DNA of 64,000 nucleotides from Pyxidicoccus xibeiensis. Its GTDB lineage: Bacteria > Myxococcota > Myxococcia > Myxococcales > Myxococcaceae. Numbering within the stretch: position 1 is the first letter of the stretch; every line of letters starts with the position of its first letter. Below, piece by piece: positions 33,809 through 43,293 of this stretch. The notes beneath the pieces are model-generated. The model did no database searches and was not told the DNA's origin. It saw only the letters and a program-made list of their open reading frames with translations. The stretch is from contig NZ_JAJVKV010000003.1 in NCBI RefSeq assembly GCF_024198175.1, positions 1 through 64,000 of the forward strand, in the 5' to 3' direction. The translations under genes were made by a program, and so were the position numbers.

Positions 33809-35821
33809 TCAGTCATGACAGCCAGGCGGCTGATTCACCGGCCGCAGGAACACCGAATAGCTGCCACAGTCGTGGGGCGCTGGGGGCTGCGGTGCATTCA
33901 CCTTCAGGGCCACGGGCGGGAGCATCCGCAGGTAGGCGATGAGCGCGCGGACATCCTCCTCCTCGAGGTTGGAGAACATGTCCCAGGGCATTCCCTGCCA
34001 GTGCAGCGGGCGGCCACTGCGAGAGATGCCGCTGCGGATGGCCCGGGCCAGCTCCGCATCCGTCCACTGCCCGAGCCCGTGCTCCGGATGGGACGTGAGG
34101 TTGCGCGCGTAGAGCGTCCCGAAGGACGTCCACGAGAACATCGCGCCGCCCTCCCCCCGCTCGCCGTGGCACATGACACATGACGCGATGTTGAACAGGT
34201 AGCGGCCCCGCTCCGCCATGGCCCGCGCCTCCGGAGTGCGCGCCTTCGCCGGGTCCACGGGCGGCAGGGCGCCCACGGTGCCTTCGACGGCCTGCTCCGG
34301 CGCGACGCCCGCGAGCCCCGGCAGTTGGTGGGCCACCCAGCCGCCATAGACCAGTCCCACCGCCCCGGCCGCGGTGCCCAGCGTCATCGCCCACGCGCGC
34401 GCGTCACGGCGCTCGCCGCGCAGCGGCACCAGGAAGCGCAGCAGCGCCAGTCCGCCGATGAGCCACTGGGCCCAGGAGAGGGCCCGCTCCACCGGCGCGG
34501 CCGAGGGCAGCCCCGAGGCATCCCCCTCGCCGTAGACCAGCCGGTTCGGGAAGGCCCCCGGCAGCCCGAGGAACACCTTCCGCACCAGCATCTCCAGCAC
34601 ACCGTAGTGGACGACGTCCGGAATCTCCCTGCGGACGGGCGTCAGCGAGCGCAGGTAGCGCGCGAGCGCCCGGGCGTCGTCATCCGTCATCGCGTTGAAC
34701 AGCGACCACGTCATCGCCCAGATGCTGAGCTGCCGGTCGGGCATCCGGCCCTCCCGGATGATGGCCATCAGCTCGTCCTCCGAGCGGTACCGCACGTCCG
34801 TCAGGTTGCGGCTCACCTGCGTGCCGTGAGGATACGCATCGATACGCATGCCACCCGCGAGGCGCAGCGCGTCGGTGTTGTAGACACCGGTGGGGCTCAT
34901 CGAGGTGTGGCAGAGCTGGCACAGCTGCGCGCGGCTCAGGTAGTCCCCCCGGAGCAGCAGGTCCGGCTCCGTTCCCAGCCCGCGCAGCCTTCCTCCCGGC
35001 TCCCAGGGTGCTGGCAGCGCAATGGAGTCCAGCCACGCGACGACGTCCCAGCGCTCCGCGGGCGTCGACGCGTCCGCGTACGAAGGCATGGGCCCCGGCA
35101 GCATGCCCGTGGAGAGGCGCAGCCACACCTGCTCCGGCTCACGGCCGCCCTTGAACGTCCAGGGCTGGCGGAGGTCCGGCGCGATGACGACCTGCCCATC
35201 CGCGCCGTCGAAGCGCCGCCGCAGTCCACCGTCGGCTCCATGGCACACGCCGCACTGGAGCCGCGCGTACGTGGCCCTGCCCCGCTCCACCACCTCCGGT
35301 GTGAAGGACGGAGGCGGAGGCACCTCCAGCTTCGCGGCCGGCGGCACGGCGGCGGTGCCGGACAATTCCTGGACGTAGCGGACCACCGCGCGCAGCTCCT
35401 CGTCCGTGAGCACATCCCGGAAGGAGGGCATCGCGCTGTTCGCCAGGCCGTCGCGGACGGTCCGCGTCAGGTCCTCTGTGGAAGCCGGGGCCTCCGCGGG
35501 CGTGGACCGCACCTTGAGCTCACCCGTCGTCAAATCCGGGGGCCTCGGGCGCATCGAAGAGGCGGCGGGGCCGCCTCCGCGCCCGTCCTGTCCGTGACAG
35601 ACGGCGCAGCGCTGCACGAAGACCCGGCGCCCGAGCGGAACGTCGGGCGTCAGGTCCACCCCGGGCGGCCACGCCAGGGCGGCGGAGGGCGCGTGGTGCC
35701 AGGTGCTAGCGGGCGCCCGGTAGGCCCGGTGGCCATTCCAGGAGCGCCCCGCATCGAGGCCCAGCCAGAGCAGGGCCGCGAAGAGCAGGAACGCGCCCCG
35801 CGAGCGCAGGAGCCCCCGCAC
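33809..35821 (-). CDS. Four-haem membrane cytochrome c
   Basis: The 670-residue protein has a signal-anchor and four CxxCH haem sites: C72-H76, C190-H194, C301-H305 and C548-H552. Candidate axial methionines follow each (AMPSF, GPMPSY, GMPWDM). Two hydrophobic segments near 450-466 and 480-497 split it into a periplasmic three-haem part and a fourth haem domain. Electron transfer at the inner membrane or in the periplasm is the expected role. The GTG start at 35821 lies only five bases after the stop of the large PKS gene, so the two are probably co-translated. No quinol oxidase or terminal oxidase gene lies nearby, so the donor and acceptor are unknown. A dehydrogenase-type partner for the PKS product would be one reading. 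Confidence 0.9.
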   Translation of the reverse strand: MRGLLRSRGAFLLFAALLWLGLDAGRSWNGHRAYRAPASTWHHAPSAALAWPPGVDLTPDVPLGRRVFVQRCAVCHGQDGRGGGPAASSMRPRPPDLTTGELKVRSTPAEAPASTEDLTRTVRDGLANSAMPSFRDVLTDEELRAVVRYVQELSGTAAVPPAAKLEVPPPPSFTPEVVERGRATYARLQCGVCHGADGGLRRRFDGADGQVVIAPDLRQPWTFKGGREPEQVWLRLSTGMLPGPMPSYADASTPAERWDVVAWLDSIALPAPWEPGGRLRGLGTEPDLLLRGDYLSRAQLCQLCHTSMSPTGVYNTDALRLAGGMRIDAYPHGTQVSRNLTDVRYRSEDELMAIIREGRMPDRQLSIWAMTWSLFNAMTDDDARALARYLRSLTPVRREIPDVVHYGVLEMLVRKVFLGLPGAFPNRLVYGEGDASGLPSAAPVERALSWAQWLIGGLALLRFLVPLRGERRDARAWAMTLGTAAGAVGLVYGGWVAHQLPGLAGVAPEQAVEGTVGALPPVDPAKARTPEARAMAERGRYLFNIASCVMCHGERGEGGAMFSWTSFGTLYARNLTSHPEHGLGQWTDAELARAIRSGISRSGRPLHWQGMPWDMFSNLEEEDVRALIAYLRMLPPVALKVNAPQPPAPHDCGSYSVFLRPVNQPPGCHD

Positions 35822-35826
35822 GTGGC

Positions 35827-38800
35827 TCAGCCCACCCGCGCCAGCGGCGGGGCGCCGGAGCCCGCTTCCGGCTCGGAGGCCTTCACGCCCAGGTGGCTGT
35901 CCAGGAAGTCACCCATCGTTCCCCACAGGTGCGGCCACGCCGGATGCCGCTGCTCGACATCATGGTCCATGCCGGGAACGAGCTGGAAGGCCGCGGTGAG
36001 GCCCTTCGCCTGTGCGGCCTGCTGCAGCCGCAGCGCGTGGTCCACGGCGTTGCGGCCGTCCGCGTCGCCGTGGATGACCAGCAGCGGCGCCCGGACCTGG
36101 CCGAGCTGCAGGAGCGGATGGCGCGACTCGTCGGTGAAGTACTGCTCGATCTCCTCCCACGAGTGGCCGTGCTGGCGCAGCGGCGTCGAGTCCGGGCGCA
36201 GGCGCCGCTCCTCGTGGACGAAGACCACCGGGTCGTAGAAGCCCATGGACAGCACCGCCGCCTTCCACAGCTCCGGCGTCCGGCAGGCCGCGAGCAACGC
36301 GACATAGGCCCCGCGGCTGGTGCCCATCAGCGCCAGGCGCCGCGAGTCGATTTCCGGCAGCGTCCCCAGGTACCGCGCCGCCGCCGAGATGTCGTTCACC
36401 TCGTCGCCGCCCAGGTCCGTCAAGGCCATGTACTCCTCACCGTGGCCGGGCGCCCCCCGCTGGTCCACGGTGAAGACCGCGTAGCCCCGGGCCAGCAGCG
36501 GAGCGTGCTCGGCGAGCCGCACGTACTGCCCCTCGGCATTCAGGGCGCCCCCCGGGTCCATGGTGTGGACCACCACCGCCGGGTGCGGCCCCGGCCCGGG
36601 CGGCAGGCTCAGGTGGCCGTAGAGCGTGAGTCCGTCGGCGCTGGTGAAGGTGTGCTGCACGGGCTTCGGAGCGGCCGAAGCTGCCGCGCCCGCGTCGGGG
36701 GCCGCGAGCATCTCCAGCAGTCGCTGGACGACGTCGTGCACGCTGGCGCGCCGCATGAGCATCATCATCGGAATCAGCATTCCGGTGTCGCGCTCCAGCC
36801 GGACGGACAGCTCGGAGGCCATCAGCGAGTCCATGCCGTAGTCGCCCAGCGGCGTCGTGTCGTCGATGCGGTCCGGGCTCATCCGCAGCACGGTGGCGAG
36901 CTGCTCGGTGAGGCGGGCCCGCACCAGGCTCTCGCGCTCCGGGCCCTCGAGCTCTCTCACGGCCTCCTTCAGGTTCTGGCCCTCGATGGCGCTGATGCCC
37001 AGCTCCGAGTCCTTCGGGATGACCAGGGACAGGCGGGGCACCGGCTTGAGCAGCGGGTGCGTGAGCGCCCACCGGGCCCAGTCCGTGTCGGAGACGAAGA
37101 TGTGCGTGGGCTTCGTCACCAGCGCCTCGCCGAGCACGCCGAGCAGCTCCTTCACGGGCATGGGCTTGTGGCCGACGGACTGGACCAGCGCGCCGATGCG
37201 CGCGTCCTTCACGCCGATGCCGACGTCCGCCAGCAGGCCCCAGCCGATGCTGATGCAGGGCAGGCCCTGGCTGCGGCGGACATGGGCCAGCGCGTCGAGA
37301 AAGTTGTTCGCGGCCGAGTAGGAACCCGTTCCTGTCTCACCCAGCGTCCCCGCCACCGACGAGAAGAGCACGAAGAAGTCCAGCGGCAGCTCGCGCGTGT
37401 GAGTGTGCAGGTGCCACGCGCCCAGCATCTTGGGCGACATGTCCTTGCGCATCTTCTCCGCCGTGGACTCGGCCAGGAACTCACCGCCGAAGCCCGCGGC
37501 CGCGTGCATGACGCCCCGGAGCGGGGGCATCGTCCGCCGCGCCTCCTCCAACATCCGCGCGACCTCTGCCTCCACCGACACGTCCACGCGGAGGACCTTC
37601 ACCGCCGCGCCACGCTGCTCCAGGGCGGCCACCCCCCGCTTCGCCTCGTCCGTGGCCGCGCCGCCGCGGCCCACGAGCAGCAGGTGGCGGGCCCCCTGCT
37701 CCACCAGCCACTGCGCCGTCGCGAGGCCGAAGCCCCCCAGGCCGCCGGTGACGAGGTAGGTGCCATCGGGACGGAGCCCCGGGTTGCTGGACGGAGGGAC
37801 GCGGACCTCCCCCGCGCGCATGCTCACCGTGGCGCGGCCGATGTTCCTCCGCTCCGCCAGGTGACTGAAGGCCTCCGCCACCTGCGACGGCGGGAAGACG
37901 GTGACGGGCAGCGGGCGGATGGCGCCCTCATGCCAGGCCCGCGACACCTCGGCCAGCAGCTCCGCCGTGTCCTGGGGGCGGTGCACGAAGAGCGAGTCGA
38001 CATCCACGCCCAGCAGGGAGAGGTTCCTCGGGTAGGTGTGCGGCGTCAGCTCGAAGCGCTGGTTGCCGAAGTACGTCAGGTCCACGAACCGGCCATGCGG
38101 CGCGAGCACCGACAGGCTCCGGCGCAGCCCCTCGCCCACCAGCGTGTTCAGCACGACGTCCACGCCACGCCCCTGGGTGTACTCCAGCACCTCGTCCGCG
38201 AAGGACAGCGAGCGCGAGTCCATCACCCGCTTCACGCCCAGCGACTCGAGGAGCGCGCGCTTCTCGGGAGTGCCGGCGGTGGCCAGCACCTCGGCGCCCA
38301 GGTGCCGGGCCCAGTGCACCGCCGCGAGGCCCGTGCCCCCGGCGGCCGAGTGGATGAGCACCGTCTCCTTCGCGCGGAGCCGCGCGACATGGGAGAGCGC
38401 GTGGATGGCATAGACGAAGGGGCTGATGCCCGTGGCCTCCTCGAAGCCCAGCGCGTCCGGCTTGGGCCACACGTCGATGGCACGGGCGATGACGTGCGAG
38501 GCGAGGCACCCCGGCGCCACGGCGATGACGCCGTCCCCCACGCGCACGTTCGTGACGCCCTCGCCCACCGCCGTCACCACGCCGGAGCAGTCCATGCCGA
38601 GCTTCCGGCCGAAGAAGCTCCCATCCAGGTCCGTGTCCGACAGCAGGCCCCGCAGCTTGGCGATGTCCTTGAAGTTGAGGCCCGCGGCGCGCACCTCGAT
38701 TTCCACCTGCCCCGGCCCAGGACGGACACGGGTGGTGCGCTCGAAGGCCAGGCCGGCGAGGTTGCCCCGCTGGGCGGGTGCCTTGAGGATGACGGGCACC

Positions 38801-41800
38801 TGGTCGAGCGACACGGGCTCCCGGCGGGCCGGGGCGCTCGGGGCGATGCGCTCCAGCCGCACGCCGTAGCGGACGTCTCCGCGGTAGGCGACCTCCGTCT
38901 CCTCGTTGCCGTTCACCAGCTCGTTGAGCAGCGCGGGCAGCCGGGCGGAGGCGGCGGGCCGCGACGCGTCCAGGTCCACGCACACGCAGCGGAGCTGCCG
39001 GTGCTCGACGTTGGACATCCGCGCCATGGCCCACAGGGGCGCGGCCGCGCCGTGCTCCATGCGCTCGTCACCCACGCGCTGCGAGCCCTCGGTGACCATC
39101 CAGAACTGGTGGTTGGCGGCGCTCGAGGTCGCCACCAGTGCCTGGAGCACGGGCAGCAGCCGGCCGCACGCGTCGATGCCGGTGATGCTCGTCGGCCGCG
39201 ACGGCACCGGGGCCTCCATGGACCACAGGTAGGCCACGTGCAGCGAGCGCCGGTCCGTTGCCAGCTCGCCGATGAGCTCGCGCAGGTCCTCGGACACGTC
39301 CGGGCGGACCTGGAAGTGACGCTCGTCCAGGCGGGCCTTCGTCTCGCCCTGCGTCACCAGCGTCGGCGCCCGTCCGGACTCGGTGAGCGCCACGTCGAGC
39401 GCCTTCGCGAGCGGAGAGCCATCCGAGAAGAGCACCCACCGCTCCTGCTCGGCGGACGCGGGCCGCTCGGCGGGGAGCAGCGGCTTCGGCTCCCAGGTCA
39501 GGTGGTAGAACCAGTCGTCCGTCGTGTTGACCTGCCGCACGGACTTCGGCAGCGCGCGGGCACGGACACCTCGCAGCTCGGCGATGACCTCGCCGGCTTC
39601 GTCGAGCATCCAGAGGTCGGCGCAGATCTCGCTCTCCGTCCGCGTGCTGAAGCGCCCGTATGCCCAGAGCCGCGCGGGCGCGGGCCGGGTGACGCGAATC
39701 TCGTTGATGCCGACGGGGAGGTACGTCGCCGAAGGGTCGACGTTGTGTCCGCCCTCGGAGATGGTGGTGACGAGCGTCTGGAAGCACGCGTCCAGGAGCG
39801 CCGGGTGCAGGACGTAGTGCTCGGCATCCGCGTCGGGCTTCGTGCGCAGCTCGATGCGGGCGAGCGCCTCCCCGTTCGTGTTGCAGGAGATCTCCTGGAT
39901 GCCCTGGAACCACGGCCCGTACTGGAAGCCGCTGCGCTCCAGCGAGGCATAGACCCAGCCCGCCTCCAGCTTCGTGCGGCACGCGGCCTGGAGCGCCTCC
40001 AGCTCGAACCGGGCCCGCTTCGGGGCAATGGCCTGCGGGAGCATCCGGCCCGTCGCGTGGAGCGCCCAGGAGCGCTCGTCATTGCGCTGGTACGAGTGGA
40101 TGTGGAACATGCCCGTTTCCGGGTCGAAGGAGAGCCGGAGGACGGCGCCCTGCCCCGCGGGAATCACGAGCGCGTTGCGGATGTCCAGCCGCTCCAGCGT
40201 GAAGCCCGTGGTGCCGGACACCGCCTTCTGCATCGCCATCGCGGCGTCGACATAGGCGGCGCCCGGGAGGACGACCTCGCCCTGCACCTTGTGGTCTGGC
40301 ATGAACGGGAGCAGGCCCGTGCCCAGCTCCGCCTCCCACGTCGGCGTGGCGGCCGCCACCTTCCGGCGCAGCAGCGGGTGCCCCGGCGTGCCGAGCCGGT
40401 CCTGGAGCGACGCCGCCGACTCCAGCCAGTAGTGCTCGCGCTGCCAGGGGTAGGCCGGGAGCGCGAAGAAGCAGGCGCTCTCCGGGCACTGCCGCGCGAA
40501 GTCCACCTTCGCGCCCGCGGCGAAGAGGCGGCCGAGCGAGGTGAAGAGGGTGGTCCGCTCGCGCTTCTCGCGGTGGAGGGACGGCACCGCCTCGCCGGAG
40601 CGCTTGCGGCTCTTGAGGCAGGCGCCGAGCGCGGCCGAGAGCACCGGATGGGGGCCCACCTCCACGAAGAGGTGCGAGTCCCCACCCGCCTCCAGAATCT
40701 GGCCGACGGCGGCCTCGAACTGGACCGGGTCGCGGACGTTGCGCCACCAGTACCCGGCCTCCAGCTCGTCCCCCCGGACGCGTGTACCGAGCACGGTGGA
40801 GTACAGGGGCACCGCCGCCTCGCGCGGGCGCAGGGGGGAAAGCGCCTCGCGCAGCTCCGCCTCCAGCGGGTCCATCTTCGCGCTGTGGTACGGCACGCTC
40901 CCCGGCACGAACCGGTGGAACACCTGCCGCTGCTCCAGGATGCGGCCCAGCTCCTCCAGCGCCGCCGTGGCGCCGGACAGCGCGACGGAGGCGGGCGCGT
41001 TGATGGCGCCCACGCAGACCTCCGGATGGGACGCGATGAGCGTGGTGGCGTCCGCGGCCGACAGCCCCACGGCCAGCATCCGGCCCTGCCCCGCCGTCTT
41101 CGCCTGCTGCCGCGAGCGGTGCTGGCACACGCGCACGGCGTCCTCCAGCGTCAGCGCCCCCGCGCAGTACGCGGCGGCCGCCTCACCGGCGCTGTGGCCG
41201 ACGATGACGTCCGGCTGCACGCCGAGCTCCCGCCACGTCGCGGCGAGCGACACCTGGAGGAGGAAGTTGGTCGTCTGCGCGACGTACGGGTCCTCCATGC
41301 GCGACTCGGCCTCGCCGGCCAGCAGCGAGGCCAGCACGCCGCCCGCGCCCTGCTGCTGGAACTCGCGCTCACACGCCTCGGCCGTGGCGCGGAACGTGGG
41401 GTGCGTCTCGTACAGCTCGCGCCCCATGCCCCACCACTGGGGGCCCATGCCCGTGAAGACGAAGACGACCTTGTGGGCCTTGCCCGGCACCGCGCGCCCC
41501 GCCGCGACGAGCGCGCTGTCATCGCCGCCGACATAGGCCTCCAGCTTCGCCGTGACTTCGTCCAGTGACTTCACCAGCAGCGCGCCGCGGTGCTCGTGGT
41601 GGCTGCGCCGGACCCCGGCCGAGTACGCCAGGTCCGCCAGCGTCAGCCCCTCGGCGTCGCGCCGCTCGCGCACCCACGAGGCCAGGGAGGCTGCATAGGC
41701 CCGCAGCGCCTCCGGCTTCCTCGCGGAGAGGGGGATGAGCCACTCCGACGGCGCCGCGTCCCCGGCGGTGTGCGGCGCTCCCGTCGGAGCCCCCTCCAGC

Positions 41801-43122
41801 ACCACGTGGGCATTGGTGCCGCCGTAGCCGAAGGAGTTCACGGATGCGAGCAGCGGCCCCTGCGTCGCGGGCCACGACTCCAGCGCCTTCGGGACGCGGA
41901 TGTTGAACTTCTCGAAGGGGATGTGTGGCGAAGGGTTGTGGAGGTGCAGGTGCGGCGGAATCTGGCGGTGCTTGAGGGCCAGCGCCGCCTTGATGAGCCC
42001 GCCGACGCCGGCGGCCCCCTCCATGTGGCCCAGGTTCGTCTTCACCGAGCCGACGATGCACGGCGAGCCCGCCTCACGGCCCTCGCTCACCACCGTGGCG
42101 ATGGCGCTGGCCTCGGTCTTGTCGCCCACGGGCGTGCCCGTGCCGTGCGCCTCGACATACTGCACCGCGCGCGGCGTGATTCCCGCGCGCGAGTAGGCCT
42201 CGCGCAGCAGCGCCTCCTGCGCGTCCTGGTTGGGCTGGGTGATGCCATTGGAGCGCCCGTCCTGGTTGACGGCGCTGCCACGGATGAGCGCGTAGACGCG
42301 GTCCTTGTCCCGGAGCGCGGCGGACAGCGGCTTGAGGATGACCACGCCCGCGCCCTCGCTGCGCACATAGCCGTTGGCGCTCGCGTCGAAGGCCTTGCAC
42401 CGCCCGTCCGGCGAGAGGAAGCCCGCCTTGGTGAGGGCGATGGGCACCGAGGGGTTCAGCATCACGTTCACCCCGGCGACCAGCGCCTGGGAGCACTCGC
42501 CATTCCAGATGGCGTTGCAGGCGTAGTGCGTGGCGACGAGCGACGAGGAACACGCGGTGTCCACGCTGATGCAGGGACCGCGAAGGTCGAACACGTAGGA
42601 GAGCCGCGCGGACAGCATGGTGAGGGACGCGCCCACGCTCGTGTGCTGGCCGATGAGGTCCCGGTTCAGGTACCCCATCTGCACGCTGGCGCTGTCCTGC
42701 ATGAAGCCACCGGCGAACACGCCCGTGTCTCCGCCCGCCAGCTTCTCGGGGACGATGCCCGCGTCCTCGAAGGCCTCCCAGGTGACCTCCAGCAGCAGGC
42801 GCTGCTGCGGGTCCAGACATGCGGCCTCTCGCGGTGAGATTCCGAAGAACGCCGCGTCGAAGAGCTGGATGCGCTGCTGCACGTAGCCGCCCAGCCGCAC
42901 CGCCGTCTTCCCCGGCGTGCGCGGGTCCGGGTCATAGAAGTTCGTCGGAGACCAGCGGTCCGAAGGCACCTCGCCAATCGCATCGAAGCCTTCGCAGAGC
43001 AGCTTCCAGAACGCCTCCCCGCTGTGCGCCCCTCCCGGGAAGCGACACCCGATTCCAACAATGGCAACGGGCTCTCGGGAAGAACCGCCAGGGATGTAGT
43101 TCTCGACGTTCGTCGTATTCAT
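35827..43122 (-). CDS. Fully reducing type I PKS with C-terminal S9-like hydrolase, KS-AT-DH-ER-KR-ACP-hydrolase
   Basis: This 2431-residue single module has a KS (TACSSS near 192; HGTGT; NLGH) and an AT (GHSAGE near 641, VPYHS in place of HAFH/YASH). The DH is intact (HKVQGEVVLP near 944; LLDACFQ). The ER has LNFKD near 1482 and HSAAGGTG near 1589. The KR has GGLGGFG near 1792 and a FSSVAG...YSAANN active site, and the ACP has DYGMDSL near 2096. In place of a thioesterase, the C-terminus carries an alpha/beta hydrolase with Ser2268 in GTSRGAY, Asp2352 in HGDADG and His2386 in MDHD, like S9/dienelactone-type enzymes. Full reduction implies a saturated, fatty-acid-like chain, perhaps built iteratively; the hydrolase probably sets release or transfer. 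A TGGAG lies six bases before the ATG, and the gene stands alone upstream of the cytochrome gene. Confidence 0.95.
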   Translation of the reverse strand: MNTTNVENYIPGGSSREPVAIVGIGCRFPGGAHSGEAFWKLLCEGFDAIGEVPSDRWSPTNFYDPDPRTPGKTAVRLGGYVQQRIQLFDAAFFGISPREAACLDPQQRLLLEVTWEAFEDAGIVPEKLAGGDTGVFAGGFMQDSASVQMGYLNRDLIGQHTSVGASLTMLSARLSYVFDLRGPCISVDTACSSSLVATHYACNAIWNGECSQALVAGVNVMLNPSVPIALTKAGFLSPDGRCKAFDASANGYVRSEGAGVVILKPLSAALRDKDRVYALIRGSAVNQDGRSNGITQPNQDAQEALLREAYSRAGITPRAVQYVEAHGTGTPVGDKTEASAIATVVSEGREAGSPCIVGSVKTNLGHMEGAAGVGGLIKAALALKHRQIPPHLHLHNPSPHIPFEKFNIRVPKALESWPATQGPLLASVNSFGYGGTNAHVVLEGAPTGAPHTAGDAAPSEWLIPLSARKPEALRAYAASLASWVRERRDAEGLTLADLAYSAGVRRSHHEHRGALLVKSLDEVTAKLEAYVGGDDSALVAAGRAVPGKAHKVVFVFTGMGPQWWGMGRELYETHPTFRATAEACEREFQQQGAGGVLASLLAGEAESRMEDPYVAQTTNFLLQVSLAATWRELGVQPDVIVGHSAGEAAAAYCAGALTLEDAVRVCQHRSRQQAKTAGQGRMLAVGLSAADATTLIASHPEVCVGAINAPASVALSGATAALEELGRILEQRQVFHRFVPGSVPYHSAKMDPLEAELREALSPLRPREAAVPLYSTVLGTRVRGDELEAGYWWRNVRDPVQFEAAVGQILEAGGDSHLFVEVGPHPVLSAALGACLKSRKRSGEAVPSLHREKRERTTLFTSLGRLFAAGAKVDFARQCPESACFFALPAYPWQREHYWLESAASLQDRLGTPGHPLLRRKVAAATPTWEAELGTGLLPFMPDHKVQGEVVLPGAAYVDAAMAMQKAVSGTTGFTLERLDIRNALVIPAGQGAVLRLSFDPETGMFHIHSYQRNDERSWALHATGRMLPQAIAPKRARFELEALQAACRTKLEAGWVYASLERSGFQYGPWFQGIQEISCNTNGEALARIELRTKPDADAEHYVLHPALLDACFQTLVTTISEGGHNVDPSATYLPVGINEIRVTRPAPARLWAYGRFSTRTESEICADLWMLDEAGEVIAELRGVRARALPKSVRQVNTTDDWFYHLTWEPKPLLPAERPASAEQERWVLFSDGSPLAKALDVALTESGRAPTLVTQGETKARLDERHFQVRPDVSEDLRELIGELATDRRSLHVAYLWSMEAPVPSRPTSITGIDACGRLLPVLQALVATSSAANHQFWMVTEGSQRVGDERMEHGAAAPLWAMARMSNVEHRQLRCVCVDLDASRPAASARLPALLNELVNGNEETEVAYRGDVRYGVRLERIAPSAPARREPVSLDQVPVILKAPAQRGNLAGLAFERTTRVRPGPGQVEIEVRAAGLNFKDIAKLRGLLSDTDLDGSFFGRKLGMDCSGVVTAVGEGVTNVRVGDGVIAVAPGCLASHVIARAIDVWPKPDALGFEEATGISPFVYAIHALSHVARLRAKETVLIHSAAGGTGLAAVHWARHLGAEVLATAGTPEKRALLESLGVKRVMDSRSLSFADEVLEYTQGRGVDVVLNTLVGEGLRRSLSVLAPHGRFVDLTYFGNQRFELTPHTYPRNLSLLGVDVDSLFVHRPQDTAELLAEVSRAWHEGAIRPLPVTVFPPSQVAEAFSHLAERRNIGRATVSMRAGEVRVPPSSNPGLRPDGTYLVTGGLGGFGLATAQWLVEQGARHLLLVGRGGAATDEAKRGVAALEQRGAAVKVLRVDVSVEAEVARMLEEARRTMPPLRGVMHAAAGFGGEFLAESTAEKMRKDMSPKMLGAWHLHTHTRELPLDFFVLFSSVAGTLGETGTGSYSAANNFLDALAHVRRSQGLPCISIGWGLLADVGIGVKDARIGALVQSVGHKPMPVKELLGVLGEALVTKPTHIFVSDTDWARWALTHPLLKPVPRLSLVIPKDSELGISAIEGQNLKEAVRELEGPERESLVRARLTEQLATVLRMSPDRIDDTTPLGDYGMDSLMASELSVRLERDTGMLIPMMMLMRRASVHDVVQRLLEMLAAPDAGAAASAAPKPVQHTFTSADGLTLYGHLSLPPGPGPHPAVVVHTMDPGGALNAEGQYVRLAEHAPLLARGYAVFTVDQRGAPGHGEEYMALTDLGGDEVNDISAAARYLGTLPEIDSRRLALMGTSRGAYVALLAACRTPELWKAAVLSMGFYDPVVFVHEERRLRPDSTPLRQHGHSWEEIEQYFTDESRHPLLQLGQVRAPLLVIHGDADGRNAVDHALRLQQAAQAKGLTAAFQLVPGMDHDVEQRHPAWPHLWGTMGDFLDSHLGVKASEPEAGSGAPPLARVG

Positions 43123-43146
43123 CGCCGCTCCAGAAGATGCTGTAAA

Positions 43147-43174
43147 ATTAGCGTATTCTGGAAATTACTGTCCA
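43147..43174 (-). promoter_or_regulatory. Candidate sigma-70-like promoter of the large PKS gene
   Basis: In the only AT-rich part of this intergenic region, the minus strand has TGGACA (43174-43169), a 16-base spacer and GCTAAT (43152-43147). These match -35 and -10 consensus at five and four of six positions. An ECF-type promoter cannot be ruled out. Confidence 0.4.
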
Positions 43175-43293
43175 AAGCCTCCCGGGGAACCGGCTGACGG
43201 CAAGGCGTGCGGACGGGCTCACCCCCCGCAAAGACAGACGTGGCGCGGTGCGACAAGGACTGTGGGACTCTTGCAACCCGGTGACTTGTACTC

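Noticed and set aside
35893..41568. Long plus-strand open frame opposite the large PKS
   Set aside because: Same antisense artefact; all KS, AT, DH, ER, KR and ACP motifs are on the minus strand.
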